Counted from the stretch's first letter, positions 36,487-45,839 are shown. The stretch is 64,000 nucleotides of DNA from Colwellia_A sp041890515 (GCA_041890515.1 JASDWX010000059.1:7851-71850); one strand, 5' to 3'. Numbers and translations: made by a program. The notes: a model not told the origin generated them from the letters alone.

Positions 36487-37137
36487 CTATGGTTCACCGT
36501 CCAGTGGGATTTTTGATGGTGTACTGTTGGGTTTAGCATAACTTAACCGAGATAACCGTCTGCTGGTGTGGTAACAGTCTAAGCCTGAAATTGCAACGGT
36601 ATCCAATGATTCAATATCAATGTAACCGTCTGCTTTAATTGCTGCTTTATTAGCAATAATATCTGTTATTTCACCAATCACCATTTGAGTACCATTGAGT
36701 GTTATCGGAATTATATCGCGAAGTATTAAGCCGTATTTTAATCGACTTTCTTTTACGAATGGAGCACTGAAACTGTCGATGTAGTAGGGAGATAAACCGG
36801 TTTTTTCAAACTCACATTCATCATTACTGTAACGTGCTGATGTTTGATGTGCTGCTTGCCAGAAGCTTTCATTTACCTGATTTATCGTGAACTTTTTTGT
36901 TTGGATAATATTATCTAATGTATGACGTTCAACACTGTTTGGACGTGTAATAAACCCGACTAACGCTGGTGATGCACCAAGATGAACAACGGAACTAAAC
37001 ATTGCTAAGTTGGTTTGATTGTGTTCATTAGAGGTGCCAATTAAGTTTGCACTTTTGAATCCCGATAAGCTGTTTACAAGCTGGGCTCGATAACGTCCAG
37101 GCATATTGATTAATTGATCATGGTTGAGATGTTGCAT
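36487..37137 (-). CDS. Flavin reductase family protein (FMN-binding split barrel)
   Basis: A 216-residue protein of the flavin-reductase-like fold. NLAMFSSVVHLGASPALVGF and RPNSVERHTLDNI form the FMN and dimer contacts, and KFTINQVN is typical. These enzymes reduce FMN with NAD(P)H or act as two-component monooxygenase partners; substrate unknown. It is the first gene of the leftward operon with DUF3429, DCC and SDR (gap of 40 bases). Confidence 0.85.
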   Translation of the reverse strand: MQHLNHDQLINMPGRYRAQLVNSLSGFKSANLIGTSNEHNQTNLAMFSSVVHLGASPALVGFITRPNSVERHTLDNIIQTKKFTINQVNESFWQAAHQTSARYSNDECEFEKTGLSPYYIDSFSAPFVKESRLKYGLILRDIIPITLNGTQMVIGEITDIIANKAAIKADGYIDIESLDTVAISGLDCYHTSRRLSRLSYAKPNSTPSKIPLDGEP

Positions 37138-37368
37138 CTAAGTTCATCGAATAATTTAATCCTATCTAGCTATACGTAATTAAGGCCATTGGCGATCACC
37201 TAGCCATGAATAAATTGTACTAACAGGTCTATGATAAACTTTATTAACTGTCCTTATATTTTCTGTGTTTTAACTAAACATACAAATTTTTATTTATTAG
37301 CTAAGTTAATCTAAAGGTAAACTTGCAACGTATGGACTCCAAAGAAAAAATATAATGATGATTGATAA

Positions 37369-38142
37369 ATGATAAAAGTCACTTGTAATACTCTGGTTTT
37401 ATGTATCTTGTTTCTTCCTTTTTACGCTTTTCCTCAAGCAAAAGTAAAGGTTGTTGAAGACAGTGAAAAGATCGAAAGCTTTTTATACGGGGTGGGCATT
37501 AGCGTTAACCAAGAGATTTATAAAGGATACAATACAAGAGTAATGCCTATACCTTTAATCGGCTACAAAGGTAAAAAATTATCAGTTTTTGGACCTTTTG
37601 TAAGTTATGAATTGATAGATTTTAATCGTTTTACATTGTTAGCGAAGTTATCCCCGAGGTTTCAAGGTTTTGATGAATCTGATAGTGCTATTTTTAAAGG
37701 GATGAAAAAAAGAAAACGTTCTCTAGATGCTGGAATTGGTCTTAATTATGAAACCAACGATTGGAAAATTGGATTTACCTCAATGTTTGATTTACTGGGT
37801 CATTCCAAAGGGTATGAGATAAAATCTAGTTTTGGTCGTGTATTCAGTTATGGCCCTATTTTTTTCGAACCATCCATTTCATTTAGCTATTTAGATAAAA
37901 TACATGTGGATTATTATTACGGCGTTTCAACATCTGAAATTACTCAAGACAGAATGGCTTATAATGGTGATAGCGCCCTGAATAAAAATATTGGACTATC
38001 TATATCAACACCGGTTTTATTAGGTGGGTTTACACGGTTGAGTATTGAACACACTTGGTATGATGAAAGCCTTACTAATAGCCCTTTAGTAGAAAATGAT
38101 ACGAGTTTTAATCTGTTATTGTTATTTACTAAAAATTTCTAG
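37369..38142 (+). CDS. MipA/OmpV-like outer membrane protein
   Basis: A 257-residue protein with a signal peptide (VTCNTLVLCILFLPFYAFPQA) and a beta-barrel. Aromatic strands (IPLIGYKGKKLSVFGPFVSY, SFGRVFSYGPIFFEPSISFS) and the final Phe follow the MipA/OmpV pattern. A five-codon ORF (MMIDK) at 37355-37372 stops inside its start codon (ATGA), which might couple translation. Ligand unknown. Confidence 0.85.
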   Translation: MIKVTCNTLVLCILFLPFYAFPQAKVKVVEDSEKIESFLYGVGISVNQEIYKGYNTRVMPIPLIGYKGKKLSVFGPFVSYELIDFNRFTLLAKLSPRFQGFDESDSAIFKGMKKRKRSLDAGIGLNYETNDWKIGFTSMFDLLGHSKGYEIKSSFGRVFSYGPIFFEPSISFSYLDKIHVDYYYGVSTSEITQDRMAYNGDSALNKNIGLSISTPVLLGGFTRLSIEHTWYDESLTNSPLVENDTSFNLLLLFTKNF

Positions 38143-38296
38143 AAGGTGACTGGCAATATGAGCAAACTTTTCTAAACCGCTATTAATACAAAAGTTCGCT
38201 AAACCAGTAACGATACGAATAATGTAAGGAAGCTAATTTCCCAATCATTTGGATATACTAAGCGACCCTATTTTAGTACAAGTGTTTTATTCGATT

Positions 38297-40054
38297 TTAT
38301 CTATTTGATAGCCATACCGTTTGATAAGGCGCTAATGTCATTTCTTGGGTTAACTCCGTTATTTCTTCATTGGAAATAAGCTCAAGCCAAGATTCAGTAA
38401 TAATTAAATTTAGCTCACTTAATGGCAATACAACAGGTTGGTCAGATATATTACTCACACAAAATACACTTTGTTTTCTGTCCTTACTTTGTCGCCAAAA
38501 ACCAAACAGCTGTAAGCCTAAGTGCAGCGTAAATTGTGTGGCATTTGGATGAAAAGCGGATTGTTTAATTCTTATGCCCAATAAAGACTTTAGGGTTGAA
38601 AGTACGTTAGCGTGGTGTAAATTTTTATCCGCTAGGGCATCTTCTAAAGCACCGACATGCCAACGACGCCTATTAATCGAACGATTATGGTGAGTGTTTG
38701 CTAATTTTTGATAATCATTTTGTGTGCCAAGCATGCTGTGAATGTAAATACCCGGTATGCCTTCAAGCGCAAACATAACGGCGTGTGCACAAATAAATCG
38801 TTCAAAATTCCACTGATCTTTACCTTTCACTGTACCTTGTAATGCGTCATAAAGTGCAATGTTCATTTCATACGCTTTTTGTTCACCGGTGTCAGTCGTA
38901 CGCCATGAAATTTTTCCACCGAAATCTTGCACGGTTTGTACAAGGGTATCAAGTTCATTTTCACTTAATAAGCCTTCAGCTGGACGTAAACCAATACCAT
39001 CATGAGAGGCTATAAAGTTAAAATACATGGTGCCGTCTTGAGAGGGTGGCATGCTCATCAACCAGCGTTTCAGGTATAAACAATTTCCTGTCAATAAAGT
39101 GTTGATTAATAAAGGAGGCAATGAAAAATTATAGATCCCGTGAGCTTCATTGGCATTACCGAAGTAAGTAAGGTTTTGTGTATTAGGAATATTCGTTTCA
39201 GTGATAATAACTGCTGTTGGTTCGGCAGATTCAATAAGCGTTCTAAGTAACCTTACCACTTCATGTGTTTGAGATAAGTTGATGCTCGTTGTACCAACGA
39301 CTTTCCATAAAAATGCGATGGCATCTAAGCGAAATATCTTTACGCCTGCATCAAGATATTGTTTGATGATAGATGTGAATGCTTTTAATACTTCAGGGTT
39401 GCGAAAGTCAAAGTCAACTTGGTCATGACTAAAGGTACACCAAACAAATTTCTTTCCTTTACTTGTTTCTACTTCTTTTAGTAACGGTGAAGTACGCGGA
39501 CGAACAACTTCTGATAAGTTGTCATCAGGAAGAGCGGTGAAGAAAAAATCACTACCTTGCCCTTCACCTTTTATAAAGTTGTCGAACCAAGCACTTCGGC
39601 TTGAGCAATGGTTAATGACAAGATCAGACATCAAACGATAGCTTTTACTGATCTGTTCTATATCTTGCCATCCACCCAATGACTCATTAACGGATGAATA
39701 ATCGATAACAGAAAAACCATCGTCAGAGCTGTAAGGGAAAAAAGGTAAAATATGTACACTGTTAATCGCATTTCCAACCGAACTGTCTAAAAAGTTTTTT
39801 AAGGTTTTTAGAGGTGCTTGGTCGGCTTTGATAATGCTATCGCCATAGGTGATCAAAATGACATCTTCTTCTGACCAATGATTTGAAAAAGGCTTCGCTG
39901 TAATTTCTTTGCTCGACAAAGCCATAATATCAAGCAGAGATTGAGCAATATCATTAACTGATTGCTCAAGCGGAACATCATCATAAATCGTTGAAAGCTG
40001 CTGAACTAACTTATCTTTTAATGGTTGTGTTAACTGATTAACTGGCGTTGTCAT
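38297..40054 (-). CDS. GH13 sucrose phosphorylase-like enzyme, probable glucosylglycerate phosphorylase
   Basis: A 585-residue GH13_18-type phosphorylase. Nucleophile Asp244 is in FRLDAIAFLW, the acid/base Glu286 in VIITETNIP, and the third carboxylate Asp352 in ASHDGIGLRP. Such enzymes reversibly cleave an alpha-glucoside with phosphate to give glucose 1-phosphate. Neighbouring glycerate kinase, phosphatase and glucosyltransferase genes point to glucosylglycerate rather than sucrose as substrate. Specificity of this subfamily (sucrose, glucosylglycerol, glucosylglycerate) cannot be told from these motifs alone. It is the last gene of the leftward cluster, 13 bases after the glycosyltransferase. 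Confidence 0.85.
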   Translation of the reverse strand: MTTPVNQLTQPLKDKLVQQLSTIYDDVPLEQSVNDIAQSLLDIMALSSKEITAKPFSNHWSEEDVILITYGDSIIKADQAPLKTLKNFLDSSVGNAINSVHILPFFPYSSDDGFSVIDYSSVNESLGGWQDIEQISKSYRLMSDLVINHCSSRSAWFDNFIKGEGQGSDFFFTALPDDNLSEVVRPRTSPLLKEVETSKGKKFVWCTFSHDQVDFDFRNPEVLKAFTSIIKQYLDAGVKIFRLDAIAFLWKVVGTTSINLSQTHEVVRLLRTLIESAEPTAVIITETNIPNTQNLTYFGNANEAHGIYNFSLPPLLINTLLTGNCLYLKRWLMSMPPSQDGTMYFNFIASHDGIGLRPAEGLLSENELDTLVQTVQDFGGKISWRTTDTGEQKAYEMNIALYDALQGTVKGKDQWNFERFICAHAVMFALEGIPGIYIHSMLGTQNDYQKLANTHHNRSINRRRWHVGALEDALADKNLHHANVLSTLKSLLGIRIKQSAFHPNATQFTLHLGLQLFGFWRQSKDRKQSVFCVSNISDQPVVLPLSELNLIITESWLELISNEEITELTQEMTLAPYQTVWLSNR

Positions 40055-40067
40055 AATGCACCTTTGT

Positions 40068-41297
40068 CTATAATGCTTGTCTGAATTCTTCGTTGTCTAA
40101 TTCTACCGCTTCTTTTAGTTGCGACAGAATATCAGGTATGGCACTTACAACTCTATTCCAAGAAGGAATAAAAGGTGTATCCATGGGTTGATCTAAGAAG
40201 GTATTGCCGGCGGTTAATATATTTTGAGCAAACATTTCTACCGCTTTTTCTTCGTTATGAATATCCAGTGTTAGCCCATTCATCATGGCGTCATTTCGAT
40301 AGGTTTCGACATAATCTAACGCAATACGATAGTAAGTTGCTTTTAACGTTCTAAACTTTTCTGCGGTGAATGTCTCACCTTGTGTCGCGAGTTTTCGAAT
40401 AAAGGATTTACTAATATCAATCGACATTTTAGATAAGCCACCATCGCTATTATCTAAAGACAAATCTTGATGCTTATGATCATACGTTGCAGCAATGTCA
40501 ACTTGGCATATACGGTTGGGTGAATAGTTGCGATACATTTCAGAAAGCACGCCAATTTCTAAGCCCCAATCACTTGGAATCCGAATATCACTTAATACAT
40601 CTCGACGAAAAGAAAACTCTCCGGCTAAAGGGTATAAAAAGCTGTCCATGTATTCTAAATAATCGCAATGACCTACTGTTTTTTTCAAGGCTTTAATCAG
40701 TGGCGTTACTAATAATCGAGATACCCGACCATTTATTTTTCCTCCGGCAACTCTGGCATAAAATCCTTTGGCGAACTCATAGTTAAACATTGGGTTTGCA
40801 ACAGGGTAAAGAAGCCTGTCGAGTAACTCTCTTTCATAGGTCAAAATATCACAGTCGTGTAGCGCAATAGATTCCGCTTTACCTGAAGACAATATATAGC
40901 CCATGCAGTACCAAACATTACGGCCTTTGCCAAGTTCTTTAGGTGCTAAGCCCAATGCTTGTAATTTTGCATCAATCGCTTGAAGTCTTGGTCCGTCATT
41001 CCATAATACTTTATGGTGTTGAGGCAGTTGCCCAAAGAATGATAAGGCGTATTTATATTGGTCAAGATCTGCTCGGTCTAACCCAATAACGATTTCTGAC
41101 AAATACTCGACATCTTTAATTTTATTAATAATATCGGGTAAGGCCTTACCTTCTAGTTCGGAAAACAAGGAGGGTAAAATAAGGCCTAAAGAGCGTTTTT
41201 TAGAAAACGCTAATAATTCAGCGGCCATATCCGCAGGTTCACGCTGCGCTAAATTATGTAACGTTGTCACGGTACCGTTTTGATAAAAATCAGCCAT
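40068..41297 (-). CDS. Glycosyltransferase, probable glucosyl-3-phosphoglycerate synthase
   Basis: A 409-residue GT-A fold transferase of the GT2/GT81 type. The metal-binding DxD is Asp148-Cys149-Asp150 in ALHDCDILTYERELL, with IVIGLDRAD at the start of the nucleotide-sugar fold and a conserved WGLEIGVLSEMY acceptor-side segment. It probably makes glucosyl-3-phosphoglycerate from a nucleotide-glucose and 3-phosphoglycerate. Its ATG overlaps the end of the upstream phosphatase gene by eight bases. Mannosyl-3-phosphoglycerate synthase is an alternative. Confidence 0.8.
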   Translation of the reverse strand: MADFYQNGTVTTLHNLAQREPADMAAELLAFSKKRSLGLILPSLFSELEGKALPDIINKIKDVEYLSEIVIGLDRADLDQYKYALSFFGQLPQHHKVLWNDGPRLQAIDAKLQALGLAPKELGKGRNVWYCMGYILSSGKAESIALHDCDILTYERELLDRLLYPVANPMFNYEFAKGFYARVAGGKINGRVSRLLVTPLIKALKKTVGHCDYLEYMDSFLYPLAGEFSFRRDVLSDIRIPSDWGLEIGVLSEMYRNYSPNRICQVDIAATYDHKHQDLSLDNSDGGLSKMSIDISKSFIRKLATQGETFTAEKFRTLKATYYRIALDYVETYRNDAMMNGLTLDIHNEEKAVEMFAQNILTAGNTFLDQPMDTPFIPSWNRVVSAIPDILSQLKEAVELDNEEFRQAL

Positions 41298-42150
41298 GGT
41301 TTACCTCTGTATTATTTGAAGGTGAAAGTTGTTTTGCTAAAAGAATTTGTATCGCTTCAGCCCAGCCCTTAGGACCATAATGTTGAGTTCTTGTTATTTT
41401 AAATTGACGATACAACTTAGGAAAGTTATGAACAGGCGATCTAATTTGCACGGCGATATCTGCTGCTTCTAGCATGGTAATATCATTTTCTCCATCACCT
41501 AAAGCAAGTGTTAAAAGAGAAGGGGTGTTAAAATTTTCCCTGTATTGTTCTGTTAACCAAATCAGCGCCTGGCCTTTGTCACAATAGCCACCAACATGGA
41601 TGAATCGGCCTCCTTGAACAACATTAGCGCCTAAATTAATAAGGTGTTCTATGAAGTTACTTTTTGTTTTTTCATCACCCAACCACTGAATTGGCTCACC
41701 GTACTGTCTTTGTTTAGCTCGATTAGCTTCTTCTAATGTTAGTCCGGTAATTTGCGAAAGAGTCGATGCTGAAATCGAGGAGAAACCTTTGTACAATTCA
41801 GTGAATTCATCTGTTTGTTCTGATAACAATGTTAACCAATGCTGCCTAGGTAAACAAAATGATTTTACCCAATAATTACCTACAGTGATCGTGTCTGTAG
41901 GTTGTATCGAAAATGTACCGATGGGCATATAAATAGCGGCACCATTCTCTATAATAAAGGGGGTGTTTAACCCTAAGTCACGATGAATTATTTCTAATTC
42001 AGCATGTGTTTTACTCGTATTTAAAATGACAGGAATATTAGCGTTCTTCAATTGCTCAAGCGTATCTATTGCAGCAGTCGATTGATAAGTAAAGTGATCA
42101 AGTAATGTGCCATCTAGGTCACTAAAAACAAGTGTTTTCAAAGTGTTCAT
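41290..42150 (-). CDS. HAD-IIB phosphatase, mannosyl/glucosyl-3-phosphoglycerate phosphatase family
   Basis: A 286-residue HAD hydrolase. Motif I is SDLDGTLLD, motif II NTSKTHAELE, motif III the Lys in CDKGQALIWL and motif IV ALGDGENDITML. The cap domain and GGRFIHVGG stretch match the MpgP/YedP family, which dephosphorylates mannosyl- or glucosyl-3-phosphoglycerate. With the adjacent transferase it would complete synthesis of the solute. It overlaps the glycerate kinase gene by four bases (ATGA). Confidence 0.9.
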   Translation of the reverse strand: MNTLKTLVFSDLDGTLLDHFTYQSTAAIDTLEQLKNANIPVILNTSKTHAELEIIHRDLGLNTPFIIENGAAIYMPIGTFSIQPTDTITVGNYWVKSFCLPRQHWLTLLSEQTDEFTELYKGFSSISASTLSQITGLTLEEANRAKQRQYGEPIQWLGDEKTKSNFIEHLINLGANVVQGGRFIHVGGYCDKGQALIWLTEQYRENFNTPSLLTLALGDGENDITMLEAADIAVQIRSPVHNFPKLYRQFKITRTQHYGPKGWAEAIQILLAKQLSPSNNTEVNHG

Positions 42151-43028
42151 TCCTCTTCCTTCGAAGGGGAACCTGTGATTTGACGTGCATAGTCTAAGTA
42201 AAATATTGCATCAGCAGATTGGGTAATGGTATTGCACCCTTGGACACTTAGCCTTTGAAAATATTGTGTAAAATTTAATATTTCCTCTGGAGACATAACC
42301 TTTGAACCAGCTAAATCAAGGTTTCTCGCTTGTAATTTTTTTTCTTGTTCTAATCGCCATTTATACACGCAGTCAAATGACGGAGCTTGTAATGCAAGCC
42401 AAAAGTCCATTTTTTTATATAAAGGCGCGTAAGCATTTTTGAGCTGTTGATTGACATAATTTCGCCATACACCATGCTTATCATGTTGAAGCTCAAGCTC
42501 ATTAATAGGTAACTTCAATTGCTCTTCTGATTGCGGCTCTACGCCCCAACACCAGCCTTCCAATAAAATAATATCTACTGGCTCATTAATATGAGTCCAT
42601 TGTTCTTTAGGGAAAGGATTGTCGGTAGCCTTATTAAACTTTGGAATGGTTAAACCCGTTTTTTGCTCTTTTAATTGAATCAAAATGTGCTCAAGATCAG
42701 AAACCGCATGTGTTCCCGGAACGCCTCTTGTCGCCAACAGTGGATGGATATCATTAGCGAGCTCATTACGCTTTTCACGTGTGAGGTAGAAATCATCTAG
42801 CGACATTACTACAACATTTAGCTGGTATTCAGCTCTTAGATACTCAGCGATGAAATGAGTTAATGTAGACTTTCCACACCCTTGACAGCCATTGATCCCA
42901 ACAAAATACGGGTCATTACTCTTGGTAAATTGGCTATATATTTGATCAGCAAGTGGTTGGTAATGTTGCTTTACGGTGTGTCTAAATTCTTTAGGTAATT
43001 TGTGTTGTTCAATAAAAGCTTCAAGCAT
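42147..43028 (-). CDS. D-glycerate kinase (GLYK-like P-loop kinase)
   Basis: A 293-residue P-loop kinase: Walker A GINGCQGCGKST near residue 45, VVMSLDDFYL, RGVPGTHAV and LLEGWCWGVEP. This is the pattern of the plant/yeast-type D-glycerate 3-kinase, related to uridine and panthothenate kinases. Its product would feed 3-phosphoglycerate back to the transferase or to glycolysis. The frame can start three codons earlier at a GTG (43037), but the ATG at 43028 with GGAAATT before it is preferred. It is the first gene of the operon. Confidence 0.85.
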   Translation of the reverse strand: MLEAFIEQHKLPKEFRHTVKQHYQPLADQIYSQFTKSNDPYFVGINGCQGCGKSTLTHFIAEYLRAEYQLNVVVMSLDDFYLTREKRNELANDIHPLLATRGVPGTHAVSDLEHILIQLKEQKTGLTIPKFNKATDNPFPKEQWTHINEPVDIILLEGWCWGVEPQSEEQLKLPINELELQHDKHGVWRNYVNQQLKNAYAPLYKKMDFWLALQAPSFDCVYKWRLEQEKKLQARNLDLAGSKVMSPEEILNFTQYFQRLSVQGCNTITQSADAIFYLDYARQITGSPSKEEE

Positions 43029-43037
43029 AATTTCCAC

Positions 43038-43396
43038 TATAGATAAATACTAATTATGCTTGAAGCATCAAGTCTTATGCCATGTGAAATAAAAATTAAA
43101 TTAATCGGTTAGCTACTTGTAATATAATGATTAATTATAAAATATGGACTTTATACATATTTAAAATAGATTTGGAAAATGCACCAATTGAATTTTACGC
43201 ACTAATTTGGTGCTGATTTTATCGAGAAAAATCAACAAGCAGAAATAGTTGTTTTGCTCTTTGCTTTTAATAAGTACGCCGGGATAATAATTGATGAGTT
43301 TGGACGTTATCTGAGTCGTTATAATAAATGAGTAATATGTAAAAGGGTAGAAATAATAGGTATAGTAATTTTACCCTTTTCATAACAGATTATTAT
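43038..43396. other. Intergenic region with a hairpin
   Basis: About 360 AT-rich bases between the glycerate kinase gene and the lipoprotein gene. An inverted repeat AAAAGGGTA (43341-43349) with TACCCTTTT (43372-43380), inner loop of about 20 bases, lies 17 bases past the lipoprotein stop and is probably a weak terminator. Promoters for the leftward sugar operon should lie in 43029-43200; no clear one was seen. Confidence 0.5.
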
Positions 43397-43924
43397 CTAG
43401 TTTGAGGGAGTTAAGATATCTCTCAATTGATTAAGTGCAGCCACAGAGAAACCATCATCATAAAAGTAAAGTACGATACCATCTTTGTTTAATAAGATTA
43501 CTCTGGCGTTATTCGGGTCTTCATTACCGGTGAAAGCCTGAACTCTGTCACCATCTGCGTATACCGTTATCACACCTTTCCAAAGTTGCTTTGGAATTCC
43601 TTTACGCATGCCATTGTCGATCACAGTACTGAACATCCTTGGAAATAACCCTTGAATCGTAGGTATCTCATAAGCATCTACGTTCGTCTCAGTCATGTCT
43701 AAACCAATTAACCATCTGTCGATATCAAATTGTGAATTTTGTTTATAGCCGACTAGTAATAGTGTAAATGCTTTATTGAAGTCTTCAGGAATATTGAACG
43801 TTTTTTCTTCTAAACTTTGCCCGGTAACCGATGGGAAAGATTTACCTACTACTGATTGATTTGGGTATTGTGTGCTACAGCCTGATGCTAGGCTTATGAA
43901 TAATATAACTAAAAGAATGCGCAT
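43397..43924 (-). CDS. Lipoprotein with thioredoxin-like fold, unknown role
   Basis: A 175-residue protein with a lipoprotein signal (MRILLVILFISLASGC, lipid-linked Cys16). The mature part starts SVVGKSFPSVTGQSLEEK, followed by LLLVGYKQNSQFDIDRWL, which looks like a thioredoxin-like (peroxiredoxin/ATP10-like) fold but without a Cys-x-x-Cys. The end (NARVILLNKDGIVLYFYDDG) is typical of that fold's last strands. No family name can be fixed. Single gene. Confidence 0.7.
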   Translation of the reverse strand: MRILLVILFISLASGCSTQYPNQSVVGKSFPSVTGQSLEEKTFNIPEDFNKAFTLLLVGYKQNSQFDIDRWLIGLDMTETNVDAYEIPTIQGLFPRMFSTVIDNGMRKGIPKQLWKGVITVYADGDRVQAFTGNEDPNNARVILLNKDGIVLYFYDDGFSVAALNQLRDILTPSN

Positions 43925-44075
43925 GTATTTTTACTCGTTGCTGATAAGTCGAATTAGAAGCTAATACGTTATATAAGTTACTTTAGCTCATTTTTTTATA
44001 TCTTTTGATCTTTATGCGTTAATTCTACGTATTTGTAAAGTAATGATGTGACAATTATTTAAGTGAAATTTACTG

Positions 44076-44663
44076 ATGAGATATATGATAAGTTTGCTTT
44101 TATGTTTTTGTGCTCATGCAAATAGTTATTATATTAGCGGGAGTGCTGATGAGAAAAATAATAAATATGTTGAAACCTATATGATAGATTTTTCTAATCA
44201 AGAAGAAGGCCTTTGGCGGATAACGAATGATGGTGTTATGGGTGGTTTATCTAACGGAAATATGACCTTTTACTCCGAACAGGGCATTTTCTCAGGTGAT
44301 ATATCACTTGATAACAATGGTGGTTTTAGTTCGGTTTTTCGTGCATTAGAAAATCTTCCTGAATCTTTTGACCAGTTAGTGATTGATATTGAAGGAGATG
44401 GTCAAGCCTATCAATTAAGAGTCGTTATTTACATTAATGGCTACAGGTTAGCTTATAAACATGATTTTACAACAGTGGCTAACAAACGCGAAAAACTTAT
44501 ATTTCAACTTGCTGACTTCAAAGCAACCTTTCGTGGAAGAATGATAAAAGATGCTCCTGTACTTTCTTCTGAAGATATCAGAGAAGTTGGATTTTTAATG
44601 ACCAAAAAGATTGCAGGCAAGTTTTCATTGTCAATATTTCAACTCTTCTTTTTAAAAGAATAA
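44076..44663 (+). CDS. CIA30-like (NADH:ubiquinone oxidoreductase intermediate-associated) protein
   Basis: A 195-residue protein with a signal-like start and a CIA30 carbohydrate-binding-like domain: WRITNDGVMGGLSNGNMTFY, then FSGDISLDNNGGFSSVFRAL and REVGFLMTKKIAGKFSLSI, which match the family. In mitochondria the family assists complex I assembly; in bacteria the role is not known. The following Trp-rich gene starts 20 bases downstream. Confidence 0.85.
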   Translation: MRYMISLLLCFCAHANSYYISGSADEKNNKYVETYMIDFSNQEEGLWRITNDGVMGGLSNGNMTFYSEQGIFSGDISLDNNGGFSSVFRALENLPESFDQLVIDIEGDGQAYQLRVVIYINGYRLAYKHDFTTVANKREKLIFQLADFKATFRGRMIKDAPVLSSEDIREVGFLMTKKIAGKFSLSIFQLFFLKE

Positions 44664-44683
44664 ATACTATGTTTAAGGTAAAT

Positions 44684-44899
44684 ATGAATAAAGTTAGCCC
44701 TAAAGCACTCCTTAATAGTAAATGGACTAAAGTCGACGTTGTTAATAAAGAAAAGCACTTTATTATAATTAAGGTTGACTTTGATGAAGATAAAAACGTT
44801 ATTTGCTGTATCATTGAAGCCGTAATGACTCACAGTGAGTACACGATTAATTGGCGTGATTTGAAAGTCAGTGAACTATGGCGAGTAGGTTGGCAATAA
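44684..44899 (+). CDS. TIGR02450 family Trp-rich small protein
   Basis: A 71-residue protein with the family pattern (NKVSPKALLNSKWTKVDVVN, then KEKHFIII and ending RDLKVSELWRVGWQ). The ATG at 44684 has AAGG five bases upstream; a start five codons earlier (44669) is also open. Role unknown, often found in marine gammaproteobacteria. Confidence 0.85.
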   Translation: MNKVSPKALLNSKWTKVDVVNKEKHFIIIKVDFDEDKNVICCIIEAVMTHSEYTINWRDLKVSELWRVGWQ

Positions 44900-44932
44900 T
44901 TTATTTATCCTTTTAACAACATTAACTCCGCT

Positions 44933-45550
44933 TTAGTTGGCGACCCAGTCCATTGACACCAATTCCTGATTACTTATAAATACTCGACCTTTAAAGCGAG
45001 CACCTTTTGTTATGGCTCCTACTCCTTTAGGCGTTCCTGTCATAACAATGTCGCCATCGTTTAACTCGGTATAGCTTTTCAATTCAGCTAATATTTCTGT
45101 CGGTTTGTATATCATTAGCTGTACGCTACCACTTTGTACGATCTTCTCATCAATGGATAGCTCAAGTCTCAATTGGTCATTAATCTCAGTCATGTTAACC
45201 TTAACAAACTCACTAAATACAGCTGCACCATTAAATGCTTTAGCGCGCTCCCAAGGTAAGCCCTTTGCTTTTAGTTTGCTTTGTAAATTTCTTTTTGTGA
45301 GGTCTAAACCGAAAGCGACTGCCGAAAAACCTCCATCTTTCACTAAAAAGCATAATTCCCCTTCGTAGTGAAGTTGTTCTAGATGATACGAGTTGAGCTC
45401 TGTTGAAATGGCAGAATTGGGCTTATTGAATACGACCATTTCATCAGGTATTTCATTGCTTAGTTCAGCAATGTGTTCAACATAATTACGGCCAATACAA
45501 ATTATTTTTGATGGAACTATGCTTTGATGTTCAAGAATAACTGTTTTCAT
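44933..45550 (-). CDS. Fumarylacetoacetate hydrolase family protein
   Basis: A 205-residue FAH-fold protein. IICIGRNYVEHIAEL opens the domain; metal ligands are the two Glu of HYEGELCF and the Asp of GLDLTKRNLQ; GDIVMTGTPKGVG is the conserved glycine-rich loop. The fold covers fumarylpyruvate hydrolases, oxaloacetate decarboxylases and acylpyruvases. Reaction here is unknown. It ends close to the convergent Trp-rich gene. Confidence 0.9.
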   Translation of the reverse strand: MKTVILEHQSIVPSKIICIGRNYVEHIAELSNEIPDEMVVFNKPNSAISTELNSYHLEQLHYEGELCFLVKDGGFSAVAFGLDLTKRNLQSKLKAKGLPWERAKAFNGAAVFSEFVKVNMTEINDQLRLELSIDEKIVQSGSVQLMIYKPTEILAELKSYTELNDGDIVMTGTPKGVGAITKGARFKGRVFISNQELVSMDWVAN

Positions 45551-45635
45551 TATTAATACTTTCCGTAATTTAAAATTAGATGGGTTTGATCGCTTGTCAT
45601 TTTATTTAGCACTTAACTGTTTACACTCTAAGAGA

Positions 45636-45839
45636 TTACCTTGGCAAGTCATTTTTTATATGTTTACTGCGATTAGTTTCAAAGGAACGTCTATTCTGAC
45701 ATAGATAAAGTGTTTCATTTACGGGTGTTTTTAACGGGTGTATTTTAATACGGCTTTGCTTAGGAAAAGTATTTACGGCGTGTAAAGGTAATGCCGTGAA
45801 ACTAAGTTCACGCTCAAGTTGATGATAATCAACAGGCAA
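45636..45839 (-). CDS. Unrecognised short ORF, possibly a gene relic
   Basis: A 67-codon frame (MPVDYHQLERELSFTALPLH then AVNTFPKQSRIKIHPLKTPV and NETLYLCQNRRSF). The second part has the feel of a LysR substrate-binding C-terminus (strand-loop-LYL pattern), but no family could be fixed. It lies beside a transposase relic, so it may be a broken gene end or chance. Confidence 0.25.
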   Translation of the reverse strand: MPVDYHQLERELSFTALPLHAVNTFPKQSRIKIHPLKTPVNETLYLCQNRRSFETNRSKHIKNDLPR

